Source of the DNA: Desulfotignum sp.
Lineage (GTDB): Bacteria; Desulfobacterota; Desulfobacteria; Desulfobacterales; Desulfobacteraceae
Direction: 5' to 3'
NCBI GenBank assembly: GCA_018399285.1
Contig: JAGYOW010000012.1
Span: forward strand, 1 to 64,000
DNA: 64,000 nucleotides
Under the pieces are notes generated by a model that searched no databases, was not told the DNA's origin, and saw only the letters and a list, made by a program, of their open reading frames with translations. Shown here one piece after another: positions 48,405-58,972 of this stretch; the stretch's first letter is position 1, and each line of letters begins with the position of its first letter. Position numbers and translations under genes: made by a program.

Positions 48405-49080
48405 CTATTCTCTTCTTACACCGCGTTTGCACGTTTTCCGCCCATTGCTGAAGACAAGGGATAAAATCGCTATCAAAAGATAAATAAGCGATGCCATAAA
48501 ACAGCTAAACGGTTTTCTGTAGTCTGGCAGCGACATCCGCGTTTCTCATCACCCTGGAAGCTGATTACGGATATGAGGGCGGTTTTGCCTTGATCAGCAC
48601 CATCCATATTCCCCACAGCTTCGGGATAGCGAATCGCCACATCTGGGGTATCTGGATCCGCCGGAATGAAAGCAACGGACTCATTCCGCAGGCCCTTGCC
48701 GCTTCAAGCTGGCCCCTGATACCGCCACGAACGCTCCCGGAAAACCTCAGTGGCAAACGCACCGTAAAATAAAACCAATGGTCATGCTTCCGGCGAAAAA
48801 GGGGTTGAGGTCAACATATATCACGTCCCAGCATTGCTGCGAAATCCTGATAAGAGTGGGACCACCGTAGTAAACCAGAAGGATCAGCACCAGTTCGGGT
48901 ATCCCTCTCTATTACAGTGGTATAGAGACCTGCTGTAAAACCGAGTATCCAAATTTTTGAAAGTTTGAATAACGCGGCAATCAGGCCGAGTGAAAGCGCA
49001 ATCACCATCGAGAACAATCTGACCTTTGAGGTCAGCAGACCCTCCAACAGTAAATGGCCGTAACCTTCCAGATCAAACAC
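48405..49080 (-). pseudogene. Second amino-acid ABC transporter permease (HisQ-like), frameshifted
   Basis: About 220 residues from a GTG at 49080 (reading FDLEGYGHLLLEGLL) through two to three membrane segments, an EAA loop (ARACGMSPLLSFRRIQIPQMWRFAIP, about 48650) and the end FMASLIYLLIAILSLVFS. The start overlaps the ATPase stop. Frame changes near 48900, 48800, 48700 and 48560 break it. With the neighbours it forms a complete importer set in the usual order. Confidence 0.7.
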
Positions 49081-49885
49081 TATCCAAGCACTCCTGCCTC
49101 AATAGAATTACACCAGATTGGAAAAAGGAACATTCTTGTAATCTTCCGATTCAGGCTTACCAAAATGTATGGCGCGCCCTCGTCCTCTATGATGCCTTTA
49201 TCAAGGAATATCACGTGGAGGAGACCTCTTGCAAACCCCATTTCGTGGGTGGCCATGCACCATTGTGCGGCCTTCCTTACAAGATCCTTCATTAATTTCA
49301 AAACCTCTCCTACAAGCCCGGGTCAAGGGGCGGATGTGGCTCGTCAAACAAAAAGGACCTGGGGATCCATTGCCAGTGCCTTGGCAATGGCGGCCCGCTG
49401 TTGCTGGCTGCCGGAAAGCTGGGCTGGAAAATAATGATACCGGTCAGCAATACTGACTTTTCCAAAAGCGCCATCCCTCTGTCCTTTGCCTCTTGCTTGT
49501 TTTTTTTCAGAACATGGACAGGAGCTTCAATAATATTTTCAAGCACAGTCATGTGGAGACCACAAGGAAAATGCTGGAAGACCATATAAGTTTGGTCCGG
49601 CATAAGGTCCACCTGTTTGCGGTCTGGTAGGACGAGCTTTCCTTCCGGTTTTTCTTTAACCCGATATGCTCATCTCCCTTACGATGATCTCTCTCCGGAA
49701 GTCGGCACCTCCAGAAGATTAATGCATCGAAGAAAGGTGCTTGCCGGACCCGGAAGACCCGATAAGGAAATTACGTCCCCTTTCCTTAGCTTCAAGGGTA
49801 ATTCCTTTGAGTACTTCAAGGCTTCCAAAGCTCTTGTAAATATTTTCTGCCCTGACGGCAATTTTTTGACTCTCCCAATCCGCCC
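49080..49885 (-). pseudogene. Amino-acid ABC transporter ATPase (HisP/GlnQ-like), frameshifted
   Basis: About 250 residues when joined. Walker A is damaged near 49745 (expected SGSGKST; the bases now read LSGLPGPAST), followed by FLRCINLLEVPTSG, a Q-loop in MVFQHFP, the signature with one change LSGSQQQRAAIAKALAMDPQ, Walker B FDEPHPPLDP and MATHEMGFAR. FLRCINLLE and ATHEMGFAR identify the polar amino-acid group. It energises the two permeases. Confidence 0.7.
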
Positions 49886-49894
49886 CTGTTTATG

Positions 49895-50693
49895 TCAAAA
49901 AGGCAAAACGATATAAATTATGCTCTTGCCGTATACATCAAAATCAAAATACTGATTGTTGATTTCTTTATATTTGCCGTTTGCCTGATTTCGTCGATAG
50001 CGTCGTTGAAAGTCTTGCAGCGCTTTGTCGCCTTCCCTGACGGCAATGCCGATACCTTTCCAAGATATTCCTCGTCAATGAAAGAGGGACCGAAGAACTG
50101 AAAGCCTTTTCCCGCTTCATATCGAGAAAACCGGTTTGAAGGATGACGAGTCGGCGCAAAACCATGTCAACCCTGCCGGATGCCAAGTCCATGTTAGCTT
50201 CATCCTGAGTTGCATATGCCTTGATATTTACGGAATCACCGAATTTGGTCTCGGCAAGATTGGCACCCACGACACCTCTTGAACCCCCGATGGTTTTATT
50301 TTCGATTCCATTGATGAACAGATCCAAAATATTATCCTGGCTTGTCACGCACTGGACTGGTGTCTGATAGTATTTTTTGTAAAATCCACTTTCTTGTCTC
50401 GTTCTGCTGTACGGACATCGAAGCAATGATACAGTCATACTTTTGGCGATCAGCCCGGGAATAATACCATCCCAATCCTGGAGTGACAAATTCGTATTCC
50501 ACACCGGCCGCTTCACACAGGCCCTGGCGATATCGATATCAAATCCGGCCAGATCCCTGTTTTTGTCAATGTAATTAAACGGAGTGGTAAGCACCTTCCG
50601 TGCCGATGCGTACCTTTTGATATCCCCGGCGTACAGACTCTGCAAAGAAAGTACGAACACAATCAAAACCGTTAACAGAATTGTTTTTTTCAT
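49895..50693 (-). pseudogene. Amino-acid ABC transporter binding protein, frameshifted
   Basis: Signal peptide MKKTILLTVLIVFVLSLQ, then a type-II binding-protein fold: FNYIDKNRDLAGFDIDIARA, DWDGIIPGLIAK, KYYQTPVQCVTSQ, IKAYATQDEANMDLASGRVDM. The last third is scrambled by frame changes but ends plausibly as FDFDVYGKSII near 49920. It would capture a polar amino acid in the periplasm for the importer encoded just downstream. AGAGGTGG precedes the ATG. Confidence 0.75.
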
Positions 50694-51000
50694 AACTCCA
50701 CCTCTTTTTAGGTTAAAAATCGTACAATGTCGATGTCTTCCTTTGAACAGGGGAGTCCTATATGACTTATCTATATCAATCCTTTGTTTAAATTCAATGG
50801 TAATATCACAAAACGAACATTTCTAATCATAAACTGTTCTGAAACACATCCGTGCTTGGGATTAGGTTTTAGATAGCAGATATAAATACCTGAGGTGCTT
50901 CACAAAAATTCAGGGAAATAGCTCCTTTGACCCGCCACTGTCTTTCTTGTACCCGGAATCAAATCAGATATAAGGGGTGGATTATTGATGCAAAGGACAG
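50694..51000. other. Intergenic region between divergent genes
   Basis: About 300 bases between the amino-acid binding protein (minus) and cmoA (plus). No open frame of note, hairpin or clear promoter pair was found; TTGATA near 50787 on the minus strand lacks a well-placed -10. Confidence 0.4.
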
Positions 51001-51730
51001 ATGAACATTATGACACGCGACCGGGTATTTGCGACAAAACGCAGACAGATCCAGCCTTTTTCCTTTAACCGGGAAGCAGCGGATGCGTTTGAGATATGCT
51101 GGTATTTGGTCCGTGCCGCTCTACAGGGAGAGCATCCGCCGTCAGGCGGAACCGGCCCGGCGGTTTTATCAGCCTTGGCACCCGGATCTATGATCTGGGC
51201 TGTTCCCACGGCAATTTCGGGGTCCGGCTCCAGGCGTTGTTCAGGCAAAACCCCGTTCATCTTGGTGGTGGATACTCCGGCCCATGCTGGAAAAATACAG
51301 AAACCGGCTGGAACCGCCGGAGCCGGGTCGAAGCATTCATCTGGTCTGTGGGGGTATGGAAGATATCCACATCATCAATGCGTCAGTGGTGGTGATCAAC
51401 CTGACGCTGCAGTTTCTGAATCCTTCCAAAAGAGAGGATCTGATCCAGCGGATATTTTCCGGGCTGGTGCCCGGCGGCATCCTGCCGCTCATGGAAAAAC
51501 CGTTCACTCCCGAACTGGCCATGCATCACCTGCAACTGGAAGTTTACCGGCAGTTCAAACGGGAAAACGGATATTCTGATCTGAGATCAGCCAGAAACGG
51601 GATGCCCTGGAAAAAGTGCTGATTCCCGATACCCTGACACTCATTTCAGCGCCTGCACCGGCCGGGTTCAGCCAGGTGGATGTGGCTCAAATGGTTTAAC
51701 TTCAGCGCCATCATGGCGGTGAAAGCATGA
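51001..51730 (+). pseudogene. cmoA: CmoA carboxy-SAM synthase, frameshifted
   Basis: About 243 residues when joined, matching the usual 247. It shows FSFNREAADAF at the start, the SAM-binding TRIYDLGCSHGNFGVRL (about 51181), SVVVINLTLQFLNP, and the end VDVWLKWFNFSAIMAVKA. CmoA makes carboxy-S-adenosylmethionine from SAM and prephenate, the substrate for CmoB in forming cmo5U34 of tRNA. Breaks near 51095, 51260, 51485 and 51590. Its stop overlaps the cmoB ATG. Because the pair is kept and the repairs are mostly indels, a sequence-quality cause is possible. Confidence 0.8.
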
Positions 51731-52694
51731 CCCCCTGTTATCCCCGTATCAGCAGGCAGAACTGGTCCCTCACATGGATGAAATCGCCGACTTGTTGAGG
51801 AGAAACAGGCGTTTCTGGCCGATCCAAAGGGCAAATTTTCGTAAATATCTGCACGTGGTGAATCAGCCGCCCGATCAGCTGCCGTCGGTGATTCATTTGG
51901 GATACCCGGTAGTGACTGCCGGAACATCAGGCGATCTTTCCGGAACGGATTCGCACTGCTGGAAACCCTGCTCAAACAGCCTCCCCTGGCGAAAGGGACC
52001 GTTTAACCTGTTCGGATTCCTGTGGATGCGCGGAATGGCGGTCCGACATGAAATGGGACCGGGTGGCTCCCGCATCTGCCGGATATCACCGGCAAACGGG
52101 TTTTTGGATATCGGCGCCAGCAACGGGTATTATATGTTTCGCATAGCGGCCCGCAACCCCGGCCTGGTCCTGGGCCTGGAACCCCAGAGTGCATTTTTCT
52201 GCCAGTATCTGGCTGTCCAAAAGTATGTGAATCAGAAAAATGTGACCTGCCTGCCGGCCACCTATGAAGAGATGCCAAAGCTCATCAGCTGCTTTGATCT
52301 GGTGTGCTGCATGGGCATATTATACCACCGGCGGTCTCCTGTGGACATGCTCAAAGAGATCCACGACAGCCTGAAACCCTCCGGCACCCTGGTGCTGGAA
52401 AACCTGGTGATCCAGGGCCGCAGCCATTTGTGCCTGTTTCCGGAAGACCGATATGCCAAAATGCGCAACGTGTATTTTATTCCGGATCTGTCGGTCATGG
52501 AATCCTGGCTGTTACGGGCCGGATTCAAGGACATTCAGTGTGTGAATGTCACTCCCACCACCCTGGCAGAGCAGCGGAAAACCGACTGGATCCAGACCGA
52601 ATCCCTGGCGGATTTTCTGGACCCCCAAGACCCGTCAAAAACCGTTGAAGGTTATCCGGCACCGGTGAGGGCCGTATTCATGGCCCGGGCCTGA
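51727..52694 (+). pseudogene. cmoB: CmoB tRNA U34 carboxymethyltransferase, frameshifted in the N-terminal half
   Basis: About 322 residues, as expected for CmoB, which transfers the carboxymethyl group from carboxy-SAM to 5-hydroxyuridine 34. The clean C-terminal 190 residues include FLDIGASNGYYMFRI (SAM site), LVCCMGILYHRRSPVDML and RNVYFIPDLSVMESWL. In the N-terminal half, KGPFNLFG is followed by an out-of-frame segment that, with single-base repairs, reads PVDAEWRSDMKWDRV as in the family. Breaks near 51745, 51800-51830, 51950 and 52030-52100. Confidence 0.85.
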
Positions 52695-52739
52695 CACCGC
52701 TTCTTTTCCTCAACCTGACATTTTTCCAGAATCCGGTAA

Positions 52740-53423
52740 TCACCGGTCCATTGCCTTCAGCCCCTTCCACAGGAGGTTCAGTTGATTGTCAAACGCGGTT
52801 GAGCAGCGGACCGGTGATTTGTCAAAAGACATCAAAGGAATGCCGTAAAACGTGCTGGCCAGGGACAGAAAAGCGGTCTTGATATCTGTGGTTTCCGGCA
52901 GTTCTTTCTTGTTCATGGCCGCCTGGAGATTATACAGAAAAAACTGACGGAAATTGCCTTCGGGAATGGACTCGATGCCCGGCAGTTCGGGAAACCGGAT
53001 CAATCTTTCAACCTCGGGGATCTGATCGGTCTTCCGGGTTCCCATTTCCGCAAATTTTTCCGCCTGCAGTGCCCGGACGGAAACAATCTCCATCCAAAGC
53101 TGTGGATGGGTTTCCACCTCTTGTCCCAGGGCCTTGAACATCTGATCAATGGCATGAATGCCTGAATACACGTCCGGGGAACAGGTGGCGGTCCACATGG
53201 CTTCGAGGTTCCACAAAAGGCCGTAAAAAACCAGAACATCGGTTTTCTGGGGAAAATACTGAAAAAACGTGCCCCTGGAGATCTGCACATCCTCACAGAT
53301 TTCTTCAATGGTGATATCGGCCAAAGGTTTGTGGTTCAACCGCTTGATCACGGCATCAAGGATGGATAGGCGGGTTACGGCTTTTTTCCTCTCTCTCAAG
53401 GGGTATTGTTTCAGATCAGTCAT
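52740..53423 (-). CDS. TetR-family transcriptional regulator
   Basis: A 227-residue intact TetR protein. The N-terminal HTH is ITIEEICEDVQISRGTFFQYFP (residues 39-60), followed by a helical ligand-binding domain. It lies 13 bases downstream of the amidohydrolase and reads in the same direction, last in a four-gene run with two membrane proteins, so it likely represses that operon when its substrate is missing. A candidate operator lies near 56091-56119. Ligand unknown. Confidence 0.88.
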   Translation of the reverse strand: MTDLKQYPLRERKKAVTRLSILDAVIKRLNHKPLADITIEEICEDVQISRGTFFQYFPQKTDVLVFYGLLWNLEAMWTATCSPDVYSGIHAIDQMFKALGQEVETHPQLWMEIVSVRALQAEKFAEMGTRKTDQIPEVERLIRFPELPGIESIPEGNFRQFFLYNLQAAMNKKELPETTDIKTAFLSLASTFYGIPLMSFDKSPVRCSTAFDNQLNLLWKGLKAMDR

Positions 53424-53435
53424 GCCTGTTCTATA

Positions 53436-54590
53436 TCATTTTAAAAATGATTCCACCAGTGCTATCCAGTAGGCGGCGCCCACAGACAGGTTCCGCTCAT
53501 CAAACCGATATTCCGGATGATGGACCATGGGGGTGTCGCCATTGCCGATCAAGCAGTAGCAGCCAGGTACCTGGGCACTGAAAAAAGCGAAATCCTCACT
53601 GCCCATGTAAGTAGTGCCTTTTGTAGACACCTTGTCCGGCCCAACCAGGTTCAAGGCCACGTTTGCTGCAAACCGGGTCTGGGATGGGTCGTTTTCCAGG
53701 ACTTCACCCGGGGATCCTTGATTTATCTCACAGCGGACATCAAAACTTGCTGCCTGACTCTGGATAATTGTTCTGACGCGTTTCAGTACCAACTCCCGGG
53801 TATCTTTGGTCAGACTTCGGATGCTCAACCTCAGAACCGCGGTCTGTGGAATGACATTGCCGGCATCTCCGGTCCGGAAGGCTCCCACGGTCACCACGGC
53901 TGATTCCAGAGGCGGTACGTTTCTGGCCACTACGGTCTGCAACGCCATGACAATAGATGCACCCGCCACCACCGGATCAATACTTTTTTCAGGCATGGAC
54001 CCGTGGCTGCCTTTGCCGGTCAGCGTTACTTCCCAGTTGTCCACCGCTGCCATCATGGGGCCTTCCCTGAAATGAAACGTGCCCTGGGGCAGGCCCGGCA
54101 TGTTGTGAAGCCCGAATACCGCATCCATGGGAAACTTTTCCAGCAGACCATCCCCGATCATGGCCGGAGCCCCGCTGATGGCTTCTTCGGCCGGCTGAAA
54201 AATCAGGCGAACCGTGCCGTTGAAGCGTTTTGTCTGGGACAGGAACCGGCCCGCTCCCAGCAGCATGGCCGTGTGGCCGTCATGACCGCATGCGTGCATT
54301 TTGCCCGGGTTTTGACTTTTGTACTCGATGTCCGCTGTTTCATCAATGGGCAGGGCATCCATATCGGCCCGCAGCCCGATGACCGATTCACCGGTTCCAT
54401 GTGTTAAACTTGCGACAATACCGGTTTTGCCGATACCCGTAATCACCTCATATCCCCAGGAGGTCAGCAGAGACGCCACATATTCGGCGGTTTTGACCTC
54501 TTCAAATGCAGTTTCCGGATGCTGATGAATATGACGGCGCCACTCTTTCATCTGGTTCTGCCCTTTGGAAACATCAAACAATGTGTTCAT
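53436..54590 (-). CDS. M20D amidohydrolase (hippurate/N-acyl-amino-acid hydrolase type)
   Basis: A complete 384-residue metallohydrolase. It has GLRADMDALPIDE (about 73-85), the metal-binding CGHDGHTAM (about 102), FQPAEEAISGA with the catalytic Glu (about 137) and a lid dimerisation domain (about 185-290). Family members release amino acids or aromatic acids from N-acyl conjugates in the cytoplasm. Lying directly after a two-part membrane transporter, it probably hydrolyses the compound that transporter imports. The ATG follows AAAGGGG; the gene is 15 bases downstream of the membrane protein. Confidence 0.92.
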   Translation of the reverse strand: MNTLFDVSKGQNQMKEWRRHIHQHPETAFEEVKTAEYVASLLTSWGYEVITGIGKTGIVASLTHGTGESVIGLRADMDALPIDETADIEYKSQNPGKMHACGHDGHTAMLLGAGRFLSQTKRFNGTVRLIFQPAEEAISGAPAMIGDGLLEKFPMDAVFGLHNMPGLPQGTFHFREGPMMAAVDNWEVTLTGKGSHGSMPEKSIDPVVAGASIVMALQTVVARNVPPLESAVVTVGAFRTGDAGNVIPQTAVLRLSIRSLTKDTRELVLKRVRTIIQSQAASFDVRCEINQGSPGEVLENDPSQTRFAANVALNLVGPDKVSTKGTTYMGSEDFAFFSAQVPGCYCLIGNGDTPMVHHPEYRFDERNLSVGAAYWIALVESFLK

Positions 54591-54605
54591 TGTGACCCCT
54601 TTCGT

Positions 54606-55319
54606 TTATTGGTTATGGTTTTTCCGGGAGGATCTTTGGGCCAGAACTACGGCAAAGACAATGGCAAATACCGCTGCCACGCCCACCTGACCGATATTCA
54701 ACAACTTGCCCACAGCCGGGGCGATTTTTCCAATATACTCAATCAGCTGGACCACAACCAGACCGAGAATGATCGTTGCGATAATATGTCTGACCGTCAT
54801 TTTTGAACCAAAAGTGACGATCATGGCACCGATGATTCCGGGAACCGCGTAGGTGAACGCGCCAAGGATCCGGGGCGGCAGTATGTTGACCAGGGCGGTG
54901 CCCCCGACAATTACGATCAGAAGCACCGCCAGATTGGCCAGGTTGGAGGTGACCAGACCGAACACAGCCGCCATCTCCGCTTTTCTGGTTCCCGGTTCAG
55001 CCCCAATAGCACTTTGAACCGCGCCTACCACCGGCATGCGCATGTTGCCGATATTTCCCGATAAAAAAGACATGTAGGTGCCGATGGGTCCCAGTACCGG
55101 GAAATATGAAACAGGTTCGATAAAATAGATAATGCCGACAAATCCCAGCACAAAGAGCAGTCCTTCGATCAGAACCGTTGTGTTCACAGGATACCCGGCA
55201 ATAAAGGTCAGATAGAACGGAATGGAAAAACTGGCGAAAAACGCGATGGCAATGGACAGTCTGCCCCAGAAATGAATTTTTTGCCTGAATTGAGTGTCAA
55301 ATGTGTCAGATGGTTTCAT
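54606..55319 (-). CDS. Integral membrane protein, partner of the DUF5058 protein
   Basis: A 237-residue protein with about six or seven predicted membrane segments (e.g. 18-42, 48-68, 120-142, 150-170, 205-228) and a short charged C-terminus. Loop SGNIGNMRMPVVGAVQSAIGAEPGTRKAEMA is Gly/Met rich and looks functional. No characterised family comes to mind. It sits 13 bases after the DUF5058 gene with the same operon direction, so the two probably form one transporter or channel. The substrate is inferred from the M20 hydrolase next to it. Confidence 0.8.
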   Translation of the reverse strand: MKPSDTFDTQFRQKIHFWGRLSIAIAFFASFSIPFYLTFIAGYPVNTTVLIEGLLFVLGFVGIIYFIEPVSYFPVLGPIGTYMSFLSGNIGNMRMPVVGAVQSAIGAEPGTRKAEMAAVFGLVTSNLANLAVLLIVIVGGTALVNILPPRILGAFTYAVPGIIGAMIVTFGSKMTVRHIIATIILGLVVVQLIEYIGKIAPAVGKLLNIGQVGVAAVFAIVFAVVLAQRSSRKNHNQ

Positions 55320-55332
55320 TTTATTGTCTCCT

Positions 55333-56052
55333 TTAATCGATCAGGGTGCCAATGATCATCGCTGCGATGACGGCGAATCCCATGGACCATTCACGCAGCC
55401 AGTTCAACCGTTGACTGGATGCGCCGATTTTGTTGACACCATACATGGTCACCGCACCGGCAATGAGTGCGGCAAGCACACCAAAACTCGGGGCCGGGGC
55501 TTTGATTTTTTTCATGCATTCGCCGTATCCCATGACGAAAAATACCATGAACGGGGCAATGGACCCCACCAGCCGGATCATTTCAGGATTGGAGGATTTC
55601 ATCTTTTCCTGGGTGGCATCCAGCCCTTTGGTCAGAAAAAAGGTCGTAATCATCCAGCCAGACCCACCGATGGCCATGACCCACGAGGCTGTGGCCAGAA
55701 GGGAAAAGGTGAAATCCGGCGTTCCAACGGTGCCGCCGGACCCGGCAGAAGATGCCAGGCTTTCAAACGCGGCCGAGCCGATGACACCGATTCTGGATAG
55801 AGTGATGGGTCCACCTATCAGTCCGATCAGCACCACCGCCACCGTGAACACGGCGACCGCAGGTCCCACCGTGCTGATGACCCCCACTTTCATGGATGTC
55901 CTGATTTCCTCCGAAGTGATGACTTGGGTGTGTTTGACATAATCGCCGGCCATTTTGTAATAAAGCCAGGTCTGCCAGAGAACAATTGAGATGCTTGCCA
56001 GGGCAAGAATCCATAAAACGGGACTGTTTGCCACCTGCATGACTGCTTCCAT
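55333..56052 (-). CDS. DUF5058-like integral membrane protein
   Basis: A 239-residue protein with about five or six membrane segments. VANSPVLWILALASISIVLWQTWLYYKMA at the N-terminus and VGVISTVGPAVAVFTVAVVLIGLIGGPITLSR are characteristic of the DUF5058 group, seen in anaerobes next to a second membrane gene and amidohydrolases. It is the first gene of its operon; AGGAGG precedes the ATG. A promoter lies 40 bases upstream. Function as half of a small-molecule transporter is inferred. Confidence 0.8.
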   Translation of the reverse strand: MEAVMQVANSPVLWILALASISIVLWQTWLYYKMAGDYVKHTQVITSEEIRTSMKVGVISTVGPAVAVFTVAVVLIGLIGGPITLSRIGVIGSAAFESLASSAGSGGTVGTPDFTFSLLATASWVMAIGGSGWMITTFFLTKGLDATQEKMKSSNPEMIRLVGSIAPFMVFFVMGYGECMKKIKAPAPSFGVLAALIAGAVTMYGVNKIGASSQRLNWLREWSMGFAVIAAMIIGTLID

Positions 56053-56090
56053 TTTCGCCTCCTGTGAAAATTAGGGATTTTATAAAAAAA

Positions 56091-56119
56091 TAAGTATCGA
56101 AGTATTTTTTTAATGTCAA
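56091..56119 (-). promoter_or_regulatory. Promoter of the DUF5058-M20-TetR operon with repeated half-sites
   Basis: Minus-strand TTGACA (56119-56114) and TACTTA (56096-56091), 17 bases apart. AAGTATCG-AAGTAT lies over the -10 and spacer as a direct repeat, a possible binding site for the operon's own TetR. The -10 box is imperfect. Confidence 0.5.
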
Positions 56120-56483
56120 GTAAAAAATTAAACTAAAGTATAAATTTTTTAAATTGACAATCCCGGCGGTATTTATGTATATATTCATATTTAGAATTTG
56201 ATCCGGGACAAAATGATGGGATCGCCACGTTATGCCCTGGTTTTGATTAACGATTGATGACAAGGATGTGAAAATGGATGACGAAGGTGGTAGTTGTCAC
56301 TTATCGATATCTGTGATTTTCATAAGAAAACGACATTTTTATCATACCCCGCTGTCAATGACACGCACAGACGCCATGGCTGTCTGCAGAATCACCGAGT
56401 TCTGATTCCGCGCGCTTTTGCTTTCGCCGTGACCTTCTGGTTCGCCTGTCTTGATGGCGGACCGATCAAAAGGAGGCAGGGCT
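56120..56483. other. Intergenic region upstream of mgtE
   Basis: No convincing coding frame. The left 60 bases are very AT-rich. I looked for an M-box magnesium riboswitch before mgtE and did not see its conserved core. AAAAGGAGGCAGGGCT near 56468 is the ribosome site of mgtE. Confidence 0.4.
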
Positions 56484-57865
56484 GTGAACGATACCCTCAA
56501 ATTCGCCGGATAATCTGTTTGTGCCCGGTCAGGGCGACACGCCTGAATATATTGATGACAAGGTGCTCACACCCGTGCGAATCTGAACACCCGGCAGACC
56601 TGGCTCCAGTTGTCCGACCTTGACCTGGATCAGCTGGTCAGCAATTTTTCTCACACATGTCACCGAATGTTGCGCCGATGCGCTCACGCACATGGATTAC
56701 GAGGATCAGCGGAGATCACAAAGAATTGTCCAATGATGTCCCGGCCCCTGGCCATCACAAGCAAGAATGTCATCCGATGACCGGGTGGACCTGCTGCAAT
56801 CCATGCCCGAAGAAAGCAGCGCAATTCTATTGCGTCTGCTGGCCACCACCGAGCGGAAGATAAGACGGCTGTCCTTATGAAGAAGACACGGCTGGGGCTT
56901 TGATGACCAGTGAATACGCCACCCGTCACCGGGTCTCACCGCCCTAGGCCATTGACAAGCTCCGGCTGGCTAATTCAACAAGGAAACCATTTACATTTTA
57001 TGTGATCGATTCTCGCGGCGCTCAAGGCTCTTGGTGTCGCTGCGGAACTGAGATCCTGGCCCGGCCCACGACCAAAATTGAAAAATCATGCGCCGTGATC
57101 CCATCTTTCGCCCGGGGTCCATGATGACCAGGAAGAGGTGGCCCGCAGATGGCCAACACGATCTTCTGGCCATGCCTGTGGTCAACGGCAACGACTCCCT
57201 TGTGGGAATCATTACCTTTTGACGATGTCCATGACGTAATTGAAGAAGAAGCCACGATGACTTCCACCGCATGGGGTCCATCAGCTCAGGTACCGGAGCC
57301 GATGACCTGCGGACATCGGCCTGCGGACGCCACCCTGGCTGCTGATCCGGAAGCGGCTGCCCTGGCTGCTGGCCCGGTGTTCATGAATATTTTTCCGGGG
57401 CCGGGATTGCTTCCATTAGAAGACACCAATCTGCGCCACCGTGGCCCTGGTAGCTTCTGCCCCCTGCTCATCGGCAGCGGCGGTACTTTCCCGCCCAGTC
57501 CGCCACCCTGATGGCGGGCCCTGGCCATCGGCGATGTCATGATGAAAGACTGGTTCCGGCTGCTGGGCAAGGAAGTGGGGCATTGCCCCGGCCATTGGCG
57601 TGTGCATGGCGCTGGCCGTAAGCCGTTTATCGGGGTTTTCCCGGGGAGGGATGGATGTGGCCGTGATCGTGTCCATGGCCATGGTATGCGTGGTGCTGTT
57701 CGGCAGTCTTCTGGGCATGTCCCCGCCGTTTCTGCTCACCCGGTTCAAACTGACCCGGCCACGGCTTCCTTCCGCTCCTTTGGTGACGTCTGTGGTGATA
57801 TCGGCGGGGTCATCTATTTCGGCATTGCCACCTGGTATTTAGGGCTTCACCACACCGCCATCTGA
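56484..57865 (+). pseudogene. mgtE: MgtE-type magnesium transporter, heavily frameshifted
   Basis: About 460 residues when followed across frames: LFVPGQGDTPEYIDDKVL and RQTWLQLSDLDLDQL at the start, an MgtE_N segment around 56800 (LLRLLATTER), a CBS domain (57000-57240, FYVIDSR and a later FDDVHDVIEEEATM), and a membrane part with VFMNIFSGAGIAS, GGNSGSQSATL-like QSATLM, and the ending YFGIATWYLGL. It would import Mg2+ or Co2+ across the inner membrane. At least fifteen breaks, more than elsewhere. The GTG at 56484 has AGGAGG upstream. Confidence 0.75.
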
Positions 57866-57944
57866 CAGGTAATAACAATGCGCTGATCAGCCGGCCAGGC
57901 CGGCGGCGGCATCAACGGAGGCTAAACTAAAAATCAGCAGCCGT

Positions 57945-58899
57945 TTTTAATCCATAGGCGGGTTGGGCGCTTCTTGCAGCCTCAGCACAGCTCCGCTTAT
58001 GACTTCGGTAGATAAAACCCCAAGTGCATCCAGGTTTGCATCCACCTCTCCTGTGGCCAGTACAAAGATGGTATCCCCGTCCACCGAAGTATGGACCGGG
58101 CTACGGCCTTGGTAACCATTGAGGTGCAACGGCAGCCAGCTTATTGGCCTGTTCTTGGTGAGCTTTGCATTGGTAAGAATACATCCGATGGTTGTATTGC
58201 CGCTAAAGACATCCCTTGCCGGGCAATCTCTTTGTACATAATTTCGGGTGTTTCTGCTTACAGGGCCGTTTTATCTTCTGTAAGTATGCCTGCGATGGGC
58301 CTGCCCGTATCATAATCAATGACATCACCCAGGGCATTCACGGCCACTATGGCCCCGCATTGTACGGTGTGTCGATTTCAAGGGCAAAGCAAAGTTAAGT
58401 CCGCTTTTCATCATGCGGTCCATTCCTAAAACTTACCCACTGTGGCCCCTGTACCTGCCCCGACATTTCCCTGGGCCACCTCTCTTGTTCCGGCAGCCTC
58501 ACAGGCTTTGTACCCCATTTTTTATCTGGCCGGCATGTGGGGTCCCCCCACCACCAGGTCAAAAAAGGGACGCCCCGCACACCAAAGGCACAACCCCACC
58601 CCCCACATCAAACCCCACGCCTTTTCTTCCAGAAATTGCATGGCCCCATCTCCGGCCGCAAGGCCATAGGCACTGCCTCCGCTGAGCATGACACAAGTTT
58701 CCCGAATCTGCTGGGCAATACTCAACGGCTTTAACAGTTCAGATTCCTGTTGGCAGGCCTGCTTCCTGACATCGGCTCCCGGCAAAGGCACTCCGCTCGC
58801 AAATAATGGCAGTGCACCTGGTTCCCCCGTCATGATTTTGTGCATGACCGATTTTAAATCCTTTGATCTCATTGATCTGAATCCCTTTTCTATACTCAT
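57945..58899 (-). pseudogene. P1-family (DmpA-like) aminopeptidase, frameshifted
   Basis: Rejoined frames give MLSGGSAYGLAAGDGAM (about 58680), PAAVLFDLVVG-like residues, then the self-processing site region GNVGAGTGATVGKF (about 58445-58485), MMKSGLN and VNALGDVIDYDTGRPIAG (about 58310). These are the signature blocks of the P1 peptidase family, Ntn-like enzymes cleaved before a nucleophile. The 5' 200 bases and the region after 58200 are degraded. It releases N-terminal residues from peptides. Start at 58899. Confidence 0.75.
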
Positions 58900-58972
58900 A
58901 CCCCTATATGATTGACCCCGGGTGCTGGTATGCGCAAGGCAAACCTTACGCCGCCTTCAAGAACGCAACCCT

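Noticed and set aside
56120..56483. M-box magnesium riboswitch upstream of mgtE
   Set aside because: The conserved core could not be found.
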